Assembly: GCF_964340395.1 (NCBI RefSeq)
Contig: NC_135565.1
Coordinates: 20,146,709 to 20,210,708, forward strand
Source of the DNA: Glandiceps talaboti
Taxonomy: Eukaryota > Hemichordata > Enteropneusta > Spengelidae
Direction: 5' to 3'
Length of the DNA: 64,000 bases
The position numbers and the translations under genes are program-made. The notes beneath the pieces are model-generated. The model did not search any database. It was not told where the DNA came from and saw only the letters and a list, made by a program, of their open reading frames with translations. Below are positions 51,986 through 63,509 of this stretch, one piece after another (position 1 is the first letter of the stretch; each line of letters opens with the position of its first letter).

Positions 51986-52953
51986 TTAGGAAGCTGAACG
52001 TTGTGGCATTCATCGTACTGTACATGCTGGAGAGTCGGGACCTGCTTCAAATGTCACAGAAGCACTTGATGTGTTGAAGGCTGAGAGAATTGGACATGGA
52101 TATCGAGTACTAGATGATGCCAAACTATATGAACGTATCAAGGAGAATAGAATCCATCTAGAAGTATGTCCAATGTCAAGTTATCATCTTTCTACAGCAG
52201 GAACTGAGGACTTCAGTAAACATCCTGCTGTTAGGTAAGTTAGAGAGTGAAAGCTAATGCTAACACAGATAAAGAAAAGTCAGACGATTTTCATATGAGC
52301 ATTTAGTCTGGAGAAATCTTTTTACAATCAATGTAGTAGTCCTTAGCAACCATGATTATTGTCATCTCACTACCACCTTACCCATTTTCTTTTCTGGAAT
52401 GAAAAGTAATAAGTTGCGCTACTGCACCGTTGGCACATTTAGTTTTGGTTATTTGTGTGATAGACTACGTTACAATCAAAAATCCACAACACCCTCTACT
52501 TCATTTTCAGATTTGCAGCTGACAATGTTAACTTTTCTCTGAATACCGATGATGACAGTGTATTCCAGACAACCTTAACTAAACAGTTCGATGTGGCGTT
52601 CAACAAAATGGGTCTTGATGAAGCGCAGCTCACAAAGATTGTAAGTATCTCCTTCCTACTGTTATTTAGACCTGATGTGTACCCACCATGTTTTTTCTCC
52701 TAGAAATCCACCAATGATGATACTATTTCAATCTTATACTTTACATACAGTTATAAGTAAATGACAGGAAAAAGTCGATTGCATTGGATTCATTACCGTG
52801 GTGCTCTAATTTTGTCTAACAAATGTATCATTTTCATTTCAGACATTTAATGCTGCGAGATCTGCGTTCCTACCAGACGACAAAAAACAACACTTGCTTC
52901 GTCATTTGAAAGCAGCCCATGGTGTGGAAAACCCAACCGTACAGAGAAGATGA
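47125..52953 (+). CDS. ADA: Adenosine deaminase, ADA1-type, copy 2 (8 exons, complete)
   Basis: Same reaction as copy 1. Exons: 47125-47172, 48215-48276, 49526-49648, 50134-50387, 50936-51057, 51990-52234, 52511-52640, 52843-52953. These give 364 aa with every junction in frame. Exon 1 reads MTATGESVATESSNFR and splices in phase 0 to VELHCHLDGS. Zinc ligands H20 and H22, H215 and E218 in HAGES, H239 in RIGHG, and D298/D299 in NTDD are intact, so the enzyme should be active. Exon 5 has one extra codon relative to copies 1 and 3 (DELNIPVCQ against an ERIPPCK-like sequence). A GTTT/GTCT array lies just before exon 4, and a GTCT array forms part of the polypyrimidine tract of exon 6. A possible poly(A) signal AATAAA lies near 53312. 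Copy 2 shares intron sequence upstream of exon 6 with copy 3, so those two are the closer tandem pair. Confidence 0.94.
48606..48985. mobile_element. About 380-bp MITE-like element with AGGCCTAA ends
   Basis: The left end AGGCCTAAAAAATAATTGTT and the right end (reverse complement AGGCCTAATAAACAATTATG) are imperfect inverted repeats. It lies in intron 2 of ADA copy 2. A partial copy of the left part sits at 9260-9372 (AGGCCTAATAAAAA, GCCGACCCTAAACTTTTCTT, ATTCGAGAAAAAATAAAATC). Confidence 0.6.
49173..49247. repeat. (GTAT)n microsatellite
   Basis: About 19 units in intron 2 of ADA copy 2. Confidence 0.95.
49921..50050. repeat. (GTTT)n-(GTCT)n-(GTTT)n microsatellite
   Basis: Lies about 85 bases before exon 4 of ADA copy 2. 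Confidence 0.95.
51955..51986. repeat. (GTCT)n at the exon-6 acceptor of ADA copy 2
   Basis: The GTCT array runs directly into TTTAG, so it is part of the polypyrimidine tract. Copy 3 has only GTGTCTGTC at the same place. Confidence 0.9.
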
Positions 52954-53311
52954 ACAGACTAGTATAGACCAGTTCAAGGTTATGACAAAATCATAACATT
53001 TACAACAAAACAATTATAGAGTTCAAAAACCTTTCATAAATACAAAAATGTCTATAGTTATAATAAGGTTGGGATATTTTCTATTACATAATCGTCTTTG
53101 TATGACTTTTATATATATTTTTAATATCCTTTGTTTATTTGATTGATTATAGTGTAGTTTCGTTTCCATGGCAGCCTATCGGTTCCTATTACTTCTGTAT
53201 CTTTATAAATGCATGTATTGTTAATGGTAATGTATCAGTATGATCAGTGATACATACAGGTAGATTTTCAAAAAAACTGTGTATCTAGATCTGACAGGCA
53301 TAGAGGGAACT

Positions 53312-53317
53312 TAATAA
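53312..53317 (+). promoter_or_regulatory. Candidate poly(A) signal of ADA copy 2
   Basis: AATAAA about 360 bases after the stop codon. Confidence 0.4.
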
Positions 53318-53474
53318 AAATGGACATGGTTAATGGAATTATTTACAACGTCTCCACCAATGGAGTCTTAACCTCGTTAATTTATGTCGTTATTACCTGA
53401 TTTATTATCAGGATGGATGACCCTACTAGAAAGAGTCCAAAATAACCTATCCTGTATTCGTCATTGGAACTGTG

Positions 53475-53830
53475 TCTACGCTAGCTCTCGTCTGTAAGAC
53501 CAACTCTCGTCTATAAAATCATGCAACTCTCGCCTGCAAGACTAGCTCTCGTCTACAAAACATAGCAGCTCTCGTCTACAAGACTAGCTCTCATGTACAA
53601 AGCCATGCAGCTCTCGCCTACAAGACTAGCTCTCATTTACAAAACATTGCATCTCTCGCCTTCAAGACTATCTATCATATGCATGTACAAAACCTCAGAC
53701 CACTACTATAGAGAACTTTATAGTGGACTGAGGTGGTCTCGGACAAAACCATGCAGTTCTCGTCTGCAAGACCAACTCCTGACCAGCTCTCGTCTGCAAA
53801 CCTAGCTAGCTCTCGGCTACTAGACGAGAG
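53475..53830. repeat. Irregular minisatellite of CTCTCGTCTACAAGAC units
   Basis: The words AGCTCTCGTCTACAA, AAACCATGCAG and ACTAGCTCTCGTC recur about ten times downstream of ADA copy 2. Confidence 0.8.
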
Positions 53831-54609
53831 CCACTGGAGTCACCTAATAAAAATAAAAGAACTATACATGTGTTTACTTGTAATAGTCTTGACAGTTGGG
53901 TTATGCGTATGTTGACGGACGGTATGCAGAGTAAGTGTCTCACTTTCAGACAGGAATATCTCCCGATCGGGTTTAACATAAGGTCTACGTACTTTCCGTA
54001 GTTTCCCAATGATCAAATTAAATGGTTGACAGGTATGGATATAATTATGTCATATAAATGCTCTTCAAACGCGTGTATTGAAATTGCCCTGAACAACCCA
54101 TGTCCAACCCCTGGCTTTTTGTAGGTCTTTGAGAGTAGACAGCATACCTGTTTCAACCTGTGCCATGGAGTAGTTACCCTGCACAAGTTCAAAGGTCATT
54201 TATTCCGATCGGGATAATATAACAGAAAAATGGGGAAGGGGGAATGGAAGATGTAAAGAGCAAAGTCCACAAAAGGCAGAACTGGGGTTTAAAGGCTGTA
54301 TCTCATATATGGCTGAAATATGTTTGGAAACATGTAATTTTCGTATGCTGTATATATTGATGATGCTGGACATTTTCAAAATGCACCGTCGGTTGGTTTA
54401 ATCTCGATAAAAGGCATGCGCAGGTCCGGCTTTGATATGACGTCATTTCCGTATGTTCACGTCATTCCCTGTTATCACATATATCTATACACACAAAGAT
54501 GAAGACCACTCAACACTAAGTTAATGATCACATAGTACACTTTGGCCACATGACAGATATAAGGTTATTGTTTAAAAATAGCGTATAACGTTAACGTTGC
54601 CATAATTAG

Positions 54610-55011
<402 letters not shown>

Positions 55012-55555
55012 CTGCGTCGTCGCGCACAGACTGTCGCGATCAGAACCAATTTTTGTTTGGTCTAAGGAATACGGGATTCAAATTCAATATAATTTGGCAC
55101 ATACTTCAAACATAGTAAAGCACACACACATCTAGAAAATTAATTAATGATTTTCAGTAATAGGCTTTATCTTACAAATATACACTTCAAATTCAATATT
55201 ATGGTACATACGTCAAACATAATGCTCACATGTTCTAAAATTCTCGATGTAAGATACTTGTAATATTTCATTGCCATAATTATTGATTTTCAGTAATTAG
55301 GCTTACAAACTTGTTTTATAGTATTGCTCACCTATTTCAATTCATAAATTTCTATTTGTACTTTGTGTGTATGGTGGAATTGTAGCAATCAAAAAACATT
55401 TTGTAACTTTTTAGACCACCGTAGTTTTTATGGTCGTCTGCTCGTTCATGCTGTCATTTTGTCGAAGCCATATACACAGAAAGAAGCAGGTCAAGAATAG
55501 GTCAAGGTACATGTATGATGGCATCATGTAGGAAGGTGGTTGCACGACAAGTATA

Positions 55556-56114
55556 AAGTTAGTCTCAGATTCAGAATCAGATTGACATTGGCGAACAATA
55601 TGACGTTAGTCTCATATTCGAAAAACCATGATGGCATCAAACAAAAGCAGCCAAACAGGGAAATAATAATGTGAGGGGGTAGGAAATGTTCCTCTTCTAG
55701 TCACACCCATTTGACGGGAGTCTCAGCTTCTATAGGACACATTACGTAACAGTAACCTAAAAACCAGAGATTGTCACCAAGACATTTCTCAAAGAGGTCA
55801 AAGTTCAGCTGATGTATGTTTGTTGGTTAGTTGCTACTATCCCAACGATGTATCTGCATGAGGACTGTTTAAAAACATTTTAGTCTTATAAGACTAAAAT
55901 GTTTTTAAACAGTCCTATTAGTCTCAGCTGTAGACTGGGTAAGAAGTGGGATATTTCCTGTAGTGTATAGTCCCCATGGTATTTTTTATTGTTTGACGGA
56001 TTTCGTTGGGTGCCATAATGATTTTCCATATATGAGACTGAATCTGAGGCTCAATATGAGAATAGCCTCATATTGCCCTCCAAAGGAATCTGATTCTGAA
56101 TCTGAGACTAACTT
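55556..56114. mobile_element. 559-bp MITE with perfect 28-bp terminal inverted repeats and TATA target duplication
   Basis: The terminal repeats at 55556-55583 and 56087-56114 are exact reverse complements, beginning AAGTTAGTCTCAGATTCAGA. Both are flanked by TATA (55552-55555 and 56115-56118). Weaker inverted similarity continues inward for about 100 bases. No transposase frame is seen. It ends about 125 bases before proposed exon 1 of ADA copy 3. Confidence 0.8.
55861..55916. repeat. 56-bp perfect palindrome inside the MITE
   Basis: The two 28-base halves are exact reverse complements with no spacer; the halves meet at TTA|TAA. It can form a cruciform or a long hairpin. Confidence 0.95.
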
Positions 56115-56238
56115 TATATGCGTAGTCGTATGCTGCACGGTATTTTGTAGTGCTAATGTTTGTACACTTCCCCATGAGTTCACATGTTTCACTTTGCCAT
56201 TCTCACAAGCCAGAGTTCTTATTTCTACTTTGCCTACA

Positions 56239-58462
56239 ATGATGACACAGACAAGAGATACTATGAATACTTTCAAAAACCAGGTAAGGAGAACTTAACC
56301 TCAGCGCTACTAATCATTGAATACCCCATAGGCTTGCCTTGGCATGGCTGTCACTCTGACCATGGATCTATTATTGAGATAACATGATAACAGATCCATG
56401 CTCTGACACTCTGGTTTGATATATTGTTATAAATCGCCAGATAAGCCATCAGATAGCCAGGTCTCCGCCATGGTCAATCATACAGCAGAACTCGCAATAT
56501 GTACACATTCGAAACAGCTTTGTAAACAATATTCCTGTTTGTTCTTGTTTGACCTCAATAACAGTCATTACGCCCGTAACCTTCACCATTACATACCCCA
56601 ACCCGTGCCTCACAATTACTTAACTCGTTCATGTCTCAGTGGAAACCTGCCAGTCCCTAAGGTAAAGCTCACGGTCAGCCAACACAACTTCAAATATGCT
56701 TGTACTCAGCACTGGAATTCACTCCCAACAACAATAAAACCTATTTCTAATAGACACCAATTCAAAAAACAGCTAAAAATACATCTTTTTACAGAGTAAT
56801 GTTTTTTTGTAACTTGCCAAACTTATCCGCATTTTCCAATTAGCCCTCTAGTCACTTTGTATTCATTTTCACATTTCTTGTAAATAGTAGTTTTCAGTAG
56901 TTACATTGTATTTCACTATTTCTCGTATCAAGTGTTATAATTCAAGTAGTAGGTTGGATCATGGACACGACTAGGTATGCTTACCTATTTCCATGGTCCA
57001 CACCAGAGTTGATATATTTTATTAGCATTTTTTTATTCACACTTTCGTCTTTTCTTTCGTTATTGTTTAACTTTGGTGAAATAAAGATTCATTCATTCAT
57101 TCATTCATTCATTCATTCATTCATTCATTCATTCATTCATTCAACTAAATTCCGGGGGGGGGGAACCACTGGCCAGGTCTGGTAGGGATGTGTGGCCAAT
57201 GCTGTCAACCCACCCCAGACTCCATTTTAGACCAATTATGAACCAAAACCAGTGTCCCATTTTAGACCAATGTTGAACGCATGGTTGAACGCTGTGTTGC
57301 AAATGCGCAGTAACAATGCATTATGGGGCGGCGATATCTAAGAACAAGCATTTCATGGGGTGTGCATGCTATCTCGTATTTACCGATATGAAAATGTCAA
57401 CCAGTGCAGTGGAAATTCGCGGGTAAAATTCGCGGGTAAATTCCCGAAAATTCCGACGGAACTAGTCGATAATTTATCAAGGAGTTCCTTCTAGGATCCC
57501 ATTTTAGACCAAACAGCTTACGAGATAACAAACTAACCTTTATATTTCATATCAGAAAGAGTATTATTATTTCTGGTTTGTTGTCATGACAGGTGGAGTT
57601 ACATTGCCATTTAGACGGTAGCATCAGATGTTCAACTCTGTATGACTTGGCCAAGTAAGTTCAAACTCCTCGTCATCAAAACATTGCATTTTTATTAGAA
57701 TTCGAGCCATACAGAGAGACTAAGGGAATGAACCGCCCAAGCAACATTTTACTGAAAACGGGCCATGTCCAAGGGTATGGTGATAATATTAGACTGACAG
57801 TCTCTATGAGTTTGTCAAGCCAGGTCCCTTCATTGGTAAATGGAAACTGATATAATCGTATTATTTGCCTGTCATCAAGGTAGTGTGTTTTGTTTATTAG
57901 TTTGACACATCGTGTGTCTGGAGATGGTGCGGTGCCGGTGTGTGTTTCAATCTCGGCTAATGCCTGGAATAACTGCTGGTCGCTAACTATTTTCAGTTGA
58001 CCTTGCTTCAGTACCAATTCATGAGTAATCAGAATCCAATATGGCAACAACCACTAGGGACAATTTCTCAGTGGATAACAATGATTCTTATCTTATTCAT
58101 GTATAGACTGAAATATTACCTATACAACAATAAGTAACCAGCTAGAATGAATGCAAACTACTTTGGAAAGTGACTTGACTTGGCAGATTCCATCAAACAT
58201 TTATGAAGTCATCATTTGGTATGCAGCTCAAAGGAAAAGTGATACCAGTGTAGCCTCAGATTCAAATACGAGATTCGCCATTTTACAAGACAGTATTTAA
58301 ATTGGAAAGCTTACCTTGCACATGAAAGAAATCATTCAATTCTTTTTTTTTTACCTATTCTTCATTTCTGTTTTAATTTTACCAAAACGTTAGGTACCTA
58401 ACTGCAATTTTGAATTCACAACTATGTACGTCTCATAACTGTATATACCTATATGTAAACAG

Positions 58463-58530
<68 letters not shown>

Positions 58531-61500
58531 GATAATTAAATTTTGTATAGTGCCAAAATCAAATGACTTGATGTTCTATGGTACTGAATACAAATAATAG
58601 TAGATCAATGTAAAAAAAAAGGTGTGTCTTCAAGAATAATTTAGTCAAGATGCCACTACTAATTAGCGCAAGTTTTGATATTTATGAAGACGTTGGTCTT
58701 CTCATTATTTAATATACTTTCATTGTTCCCAGTTTAGTATCTATTAAAGGAAAAATCTAATATGACATGTTTTCATCCAGGAAAAGAGACTCCTTTTATG
58801 GAAAGAAGCCATTTGAAGATTTTATTAAAGATGTAACCTACACTGGAATAGGAAATCTTACCAAATGTCTAGAAGTGTTTGGACGATTTCTTCCTTGGCT
58901 TGTGTAAGACATTTTTTTGTTTATTTGTTGTTGTTTTTTTGCTGTTTGGGTATTTTTTTCAATTACATTTTATTTCAATTAAAATGTAGTTTATTATTTC
59001 CCATATATGTTATTTGAGAAAATATAAATTATGATTTGAATTCGGTCCTTAGTTGTAATTTTCATAAACAAAATAGGAAACGGGTTGGCCGTGAACAGTC
59101 ACGGATCAGCTTTGCACTTTATCATCATTACATGTCATTTCGCTAAAAAAAAATCAATCCTATCAAATGCTTTGCATTGTGCAAAGATAGCTAGCAGAGA
59201 CACCTGTAATATTGTCATTATCAATAAATATAAGGGGTTTATTTACTCATCGCAAAAGTTACTTTACTTTCACCGAAACAACTAACAACTTGTAATAAAA
59301 AAATTATTATTCATTTTAAATGTTCAAAATATACCTTTCTGCCTATCTACTTAGTACCTACCTAACCACTTATAGCTACCTACCTACCTATTTAGTACCT
59401 ATCAACCTACCTACCTACCTACCTGCCTAATACCTACCTACATAGTATCTACCTACCTACCTACCTACATAGTACCTACCTACCCACCCACCTACCTACC
59501 TAATACCTACCTACCTACATAGTACCTACCTACCTACCTACCTACATAGTACCTACCTACCTACCTACCTACCTACCTACCTACATAGTACCTACCTACC
59601 TACCTACCTACCTACCTAATACCTACATACCTACCTACCTACCTACCTACCTACCTGCCTACATAGTACCTACCTACCTACCTACCTACCTACCTACCTA
59701 ATACCTACCTACATAGTACCTACCTACCTACCTACCTACCTGCCTACTTAGTACCTATCTACATACCTACCTACCTACCTACCTACCTACCTACATAGTA
59801 CCTACATACCTACATACCTACAGTACTACCATATTGCTTCTTGGGCTAATCATGCATTTTAAGCAAATGTACTACAGGGATTAGTAGTTGGCATTATTGT
59901 AGTTGAAATTGTAAAAGGTTTACAATTTCATTTTACAGTGGTGATCAGGAAGCAGTGGAAAGAATAGCATACGAACTATGTGAAGACAAAGCTAAGGATG
60001 GGGTGGCTTACATCGAAGCACGATACTGCCCTCACCTGTTTGCTAATGACAATATCGTGGCCTTAAAACAAACCGGTGGAGATGTTTCCCCACGTGATGT
60101 GGTTACTTGGGTTAACGAAGGTCTACGTAGAGGAAGCAAAGAGTTTGGAATCGTGGCTAAAAGTATTCTTTGTTGTTATCGTGGATTTCAAGGTAGAGTG
60201 TATCTGACAACTCATGGTTATCAATGAGTGATCTGTGCAAGGGTATGTGGATGACGAAGGGTAACTCTGTACTATTAACGCCACTTGCCACTGTGTCAAG
60301 ACCAATATCCTATCTAGTCTCCATGGTACCATATAAGCTTACACATGTTTCTTTATATATTTTTATACATGCAATATTTTTATATTTTCTATCATCTTTA
60401 ATGAATCATTTTATTTTATTTTCCATCCCATATTTCAGATTGGTCTCAGGATATTGTTGAACTCTGCAAGGAGTTTCATAACGACACAGTGGTTGGTATT
60501 GATCTGTGCGGAGATGAAAAGATCCCTCCGTGTAAACAAGACATCGATGCTTTCCTAGTACGTATAATTAGATACTATTCCCCAATATTTTTCTTCGTTT
60601 AGCCAAAGCAAATACGAGTGACCTCAGGGGCCTTGTCACTACAAGTATAGCGAGTGCAAACAAGACATCGACGCTTTCCTAGTACTTATCATTAGATATT
60701 ATTCGCAATATTTTTCTTCGTTTAGCCAAAGCAAATACGAGTGACCTAAGGGGCCTTGTCACTACAAGTATAGCGAGTGCAAACAAGACATCGACGCTTT
60801 CCTAGTACTTATCATTAGTTATTATTCCCCAATATTTTTCTTCGTTCATGATCAGCCAAGGAAAATAGAGTGACCTAAGGGGCCTTGTCACTCCGAGTCT
60901 AGCGACTCGTATTGACACACCCTTAGGTCACGAGTACTTTCCGGCTGAATGAAGAGAAATATTTGGGAATAATATAATTATACCTCAAGCATAATTCGGG
61001 AAAAATATTGGCGATTTGGAACGTTAACGTTTTGACCCATATTTCGAGCACCACAGAACAAGTGACGTAGATATGGTTTGTCGTGACGTAGCACGACCAG
61101 GGTATACAATATATCCATATTTTTTGTTAAATGACAATACTTTGGCTTGTGCATGGTATAACATTCTATAACTATTTATAAATACGACAATTAATTTTGT
61201 AGTAGAATTTGGCGATTAAAATGTCTCTGTGAAACTATTCGAAAGAGTAGACCATACGAATAAACATGTTTTCGAAATTTCGAATTAATTTCATTTTCAG
61301 CCTGAGGGTTTTATGGACAAGTTTGATTACAACCCGACATTTCGGATTTTTATTGACAGATGTTGTATTACAACTTGAATATCCTTGAATAATGCAAAAA
61401 TATGGGATTGTTTGTGTCTGTCTTTAGGAAGCTGAACGTTGTGGCATTCACCGTACTGTACATGCTGGAGAGTCAGGACCTGCTTCAAATGTCGTAGAAG

Positions 61501-61903
61501 CACTTGATGTGTTGAAGGCCGAGAGAATTGGACACGGATATCGAGTACTAGATGATACCAAACTATATGAACGTATCAAGGAGAAAAGAATCCATCTAGA
61601 AGTATGCTTAACTTCTAGTTATCATACTGGGACCATAGGAACTGACGATTTTAGTAAACATCCTGCTGTCAAGTGAGTTTAACTTTGAAAAGTAATACTG
61701 CAGTTTAAAAATTACATTTTTGGTCTAGTTGCGAACAAGCACAATCGTGATAATGCATAAATGCATACATACATACATACATACATACATACATACATAC
61801 ATACATACATACATACATACACACATACCCATACACACACACATACATACATACATACATACATATATACATACATACATACATACATACATACATACAT
61901 ACA

Positions 61904-61934
<31 letters not shown>

Positions 61935-62957
61935 CCAGATGTATGTATGCTTACACGCGTCCTTTGCAATAGAAATGATTAATTATTTGTAATTATAATG
62001 GATTCAATGTTAATCTTTTTACCGGCAGGTTTGCGGCAGACAATGTTAACTTTTCTCTGAACACAGATGATGACAGTGTATTCCAGACAACACTGACTAA
62101 AGAATTCGATGTGGCGTTCAACAAAATGGGTCTAGATGAAGCTCAGTTGTCAACGATTGTAAGTATCTCCGTAGCAAAGTCTGATTAGATCATCCATGAT
62201 GATGAAATACAAGACGAGAGAATTGCGATTGTTCACTTATAATATTTGCCAAGTTAGATCTACATATAGCCGCTCCTGTTTCTTGTTTCTGCACTAGCTG
62301 TAGCGTGAGTATTATTTTGTCAATCAGACAAATAAAAATGTATCCACTGTTAAAATACAAATAATCAGACACTGTATGTTACATGACGGTTGTTCCACAA
62401 GTAGTACAACTTTTAACAGGTTGAAATCGTGGCTGCAGTTGGATGCTGATTTTTGGGTGCGGACCCCAAAACCAATTTGAATGGATATATTTTCCTATGG
62501 GTGATTTAATACTGTTCAAAGTTTACAATATTGTCAGTTAATCACCATATCTAACGAAATAGTTTTAAAAGGCGTTCCAGGCAGCTAGTGCATCTTTAAT
62601 AGTAATATCAAATGAGCATCCATAATTAATGAGTTAAAATTTTGATGAATTCTGTCCAAATGTTTGTGTGTCATTACCTTATATCAATGGTGACTAGTCG
62701 GTGTTATTTTCAGATAAACATATAAAAGTAGACAAAAACAATGTCAGTGTTTGTATTTTATTTCATTTTCATGACGATGTTTTCCCAACATTGGCTAATA
62801 AGTTCTTGTACATTTATTTCATTATGGTGTTGTCGCAATATTTGCTAACAAATGTATTATTTTCCTTCAGACAAGTAATGCTGCTAGATCTGTGTTCCTG
62901 TCTGCTGACGAAAAGCAACACTTGCTTCGGCAATTGAAAATTGACCGAGATGAATAG
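56239..62957 (+). CDS. ADA: Adenosine deaminase, ADA1-type, copy 3 (8 exons; first exon less certain)
   Basis: Exons: 56239-56283 (proposed), 57593-57654, 58781-58903, 59939-60192, 60439-60557, 61428-61672, 62029-62158, 62871-62957; 354 aa. Exon 1 was chosen because MMTQTRDTMNTFKNQ is followed by CAG|GTAAGG in phase 0, resembles the MAQT start, and joins VELHCHLDGS in frame. It could instead be a missed exon elsewhere. The ligands HxH, HAGE (H213, E216), RIGHG (H237) and NTDD are kept. Odd points: the usual CP-x-SS motif reads CLTSS (C261-L262), and the next stretch (YHTGTIG) differs from the YHLSTAG of copies 1 and 2, so substrate handling may differ. The C-terminus is about 10 aa shorter than in copy 2. 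Intron 5 holds tandem copies of the exon-5 tail. A poly(A) signal AATAAA is at about 63482. A degraded retrotransposon tail sits between exons 1 and 2. Confidence 0.88.
56500..57141 (+). mobile_element. 3' fragment of CR1/L2-like element with (ATTC)n tail
   Basis: 56500-56799 encodes the C-terminal part of an RT ORF (FDLNNSHYARNLHHYIPQPV, WNSLPTTIKPISNRHQFKKQ). It aligns by eye with FDLKTGHYAH and KHWNETPNLIKSITSRNLFK of the 7711 element. The 3' UTR closes TGGTGAAATAAAG then (ATTC)n. It lies in intron 1 of ADA copy 3. Confidence 0.75.
58463..58530. repeat. (CAAT)n microsatellite
   Basis: 17 units in intron 2 of ADA copy 3. Confidence 0.95.
59340..59822. repeat. (CTAC)n satellite with regular TAGTACCTAC spacers, about 480 bp
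   Basis: CTAC runs are broken by ATAGTACCTA or TAATACCTA every 20-45 bases. Intron 3 of ADA copy 3. Confidence 0.95.
60531..60900 (+). repeat. Three tandem copies (about 124 bp) that include the ADA exon-5 tail
   Basis: The units start at 60531, 60655 and 60778. Each begins TG(T/C)AAACAAGACATCG and continues GCTTTCCTAGTAC. Only the first keeps the donor GTACGT; the other two read GTACTT, so they are dead exon fragments. Confidence 0.85.
60561..60980. mobile_element. Foldback element and partial tandem copies in intron 5 of ADA copy 3
   Basis: The stretch ATTATTCCCCAATATTTTTC...AGTGACCTAAGGGGCCTTGT is inverted around about 60900, ending CAAATATT-like in reverse (AAATATTTGGGAATAATAT). The left half is repeated in the tandem units described for exon 5. 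Confidence 0.55.
61764..61932. repeat. (ATAC)n microsatellite
   Basis: About 40 units in intron 6 of ADA copy 3. Confidence 0.95.
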
Positions 62958-63481
62958 GTGACACTACTCAACAGGAATCCTTGGTATAACAATTTGCAAA
63001 TGTAAATATTAAATCACAAGTTTTCAAGATTATCAAGTTCCAAGCTTTAAAGAAATCGCTGCTAGATTTAATATAAAAAAAACCTGTGTATTTTTAATTT
63101 CTAATTTAAGTAATTACATAAAGACTGGCATATGTACATTGACATGAATCAGGGACAATGTTTGAGTGTTTTTAATGTGAATATACTGCAGTTTTTTGTT
63201 CTTAATTTGCAATCATCACTGGATTTCACACATAACTATAACTTCACATTCGATGCTATCTCACAACTGACAAAAAATTACACTTTTTTGGGACCAAACT
63301 TAGTTATTTCATCCTCCTTCTTGGCCCGTACAAAATATCAGACGTTTACCCCAAAAGTGTACTGTTAAACTCACTAAAATGACAATGACACATGGTATAA
63401 CTATGAGTAAATCTATAATGTAAGTATGTATTTGTCATGTTAACGTTGTTGTACTTGCCGTTTCCATGGTAATATAAGTGT

Positions 63482-63487
63482 AATAAA
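63482..63487 (+). promoter_or_regulatory. Candidate poly(A) signal of ADA copy 3
   Basis: AATAAA about 525 bases after the stop codon, followed by TGTAAGTGT. Confidence 0.45.
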
Positions 63488-63509
63488 ACTGTAAGTGTAC
63501 CTGACGTCA

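Noticed and set aside
56184-56387. Frame reading FAYNDDTDKRYYEYFQKPG
   Set aside because: Overlaps proposed exon 1 of ADA copy 3 in another frame; no motif support.
57388-57422. Alternative first exon for ADA copy 3 (MKMSTSAVEIR)
   Set aside because: The available GT donor leaves the wrong phase for VELHCHLDGS, whereas 56239-56283 fits in phase 0.
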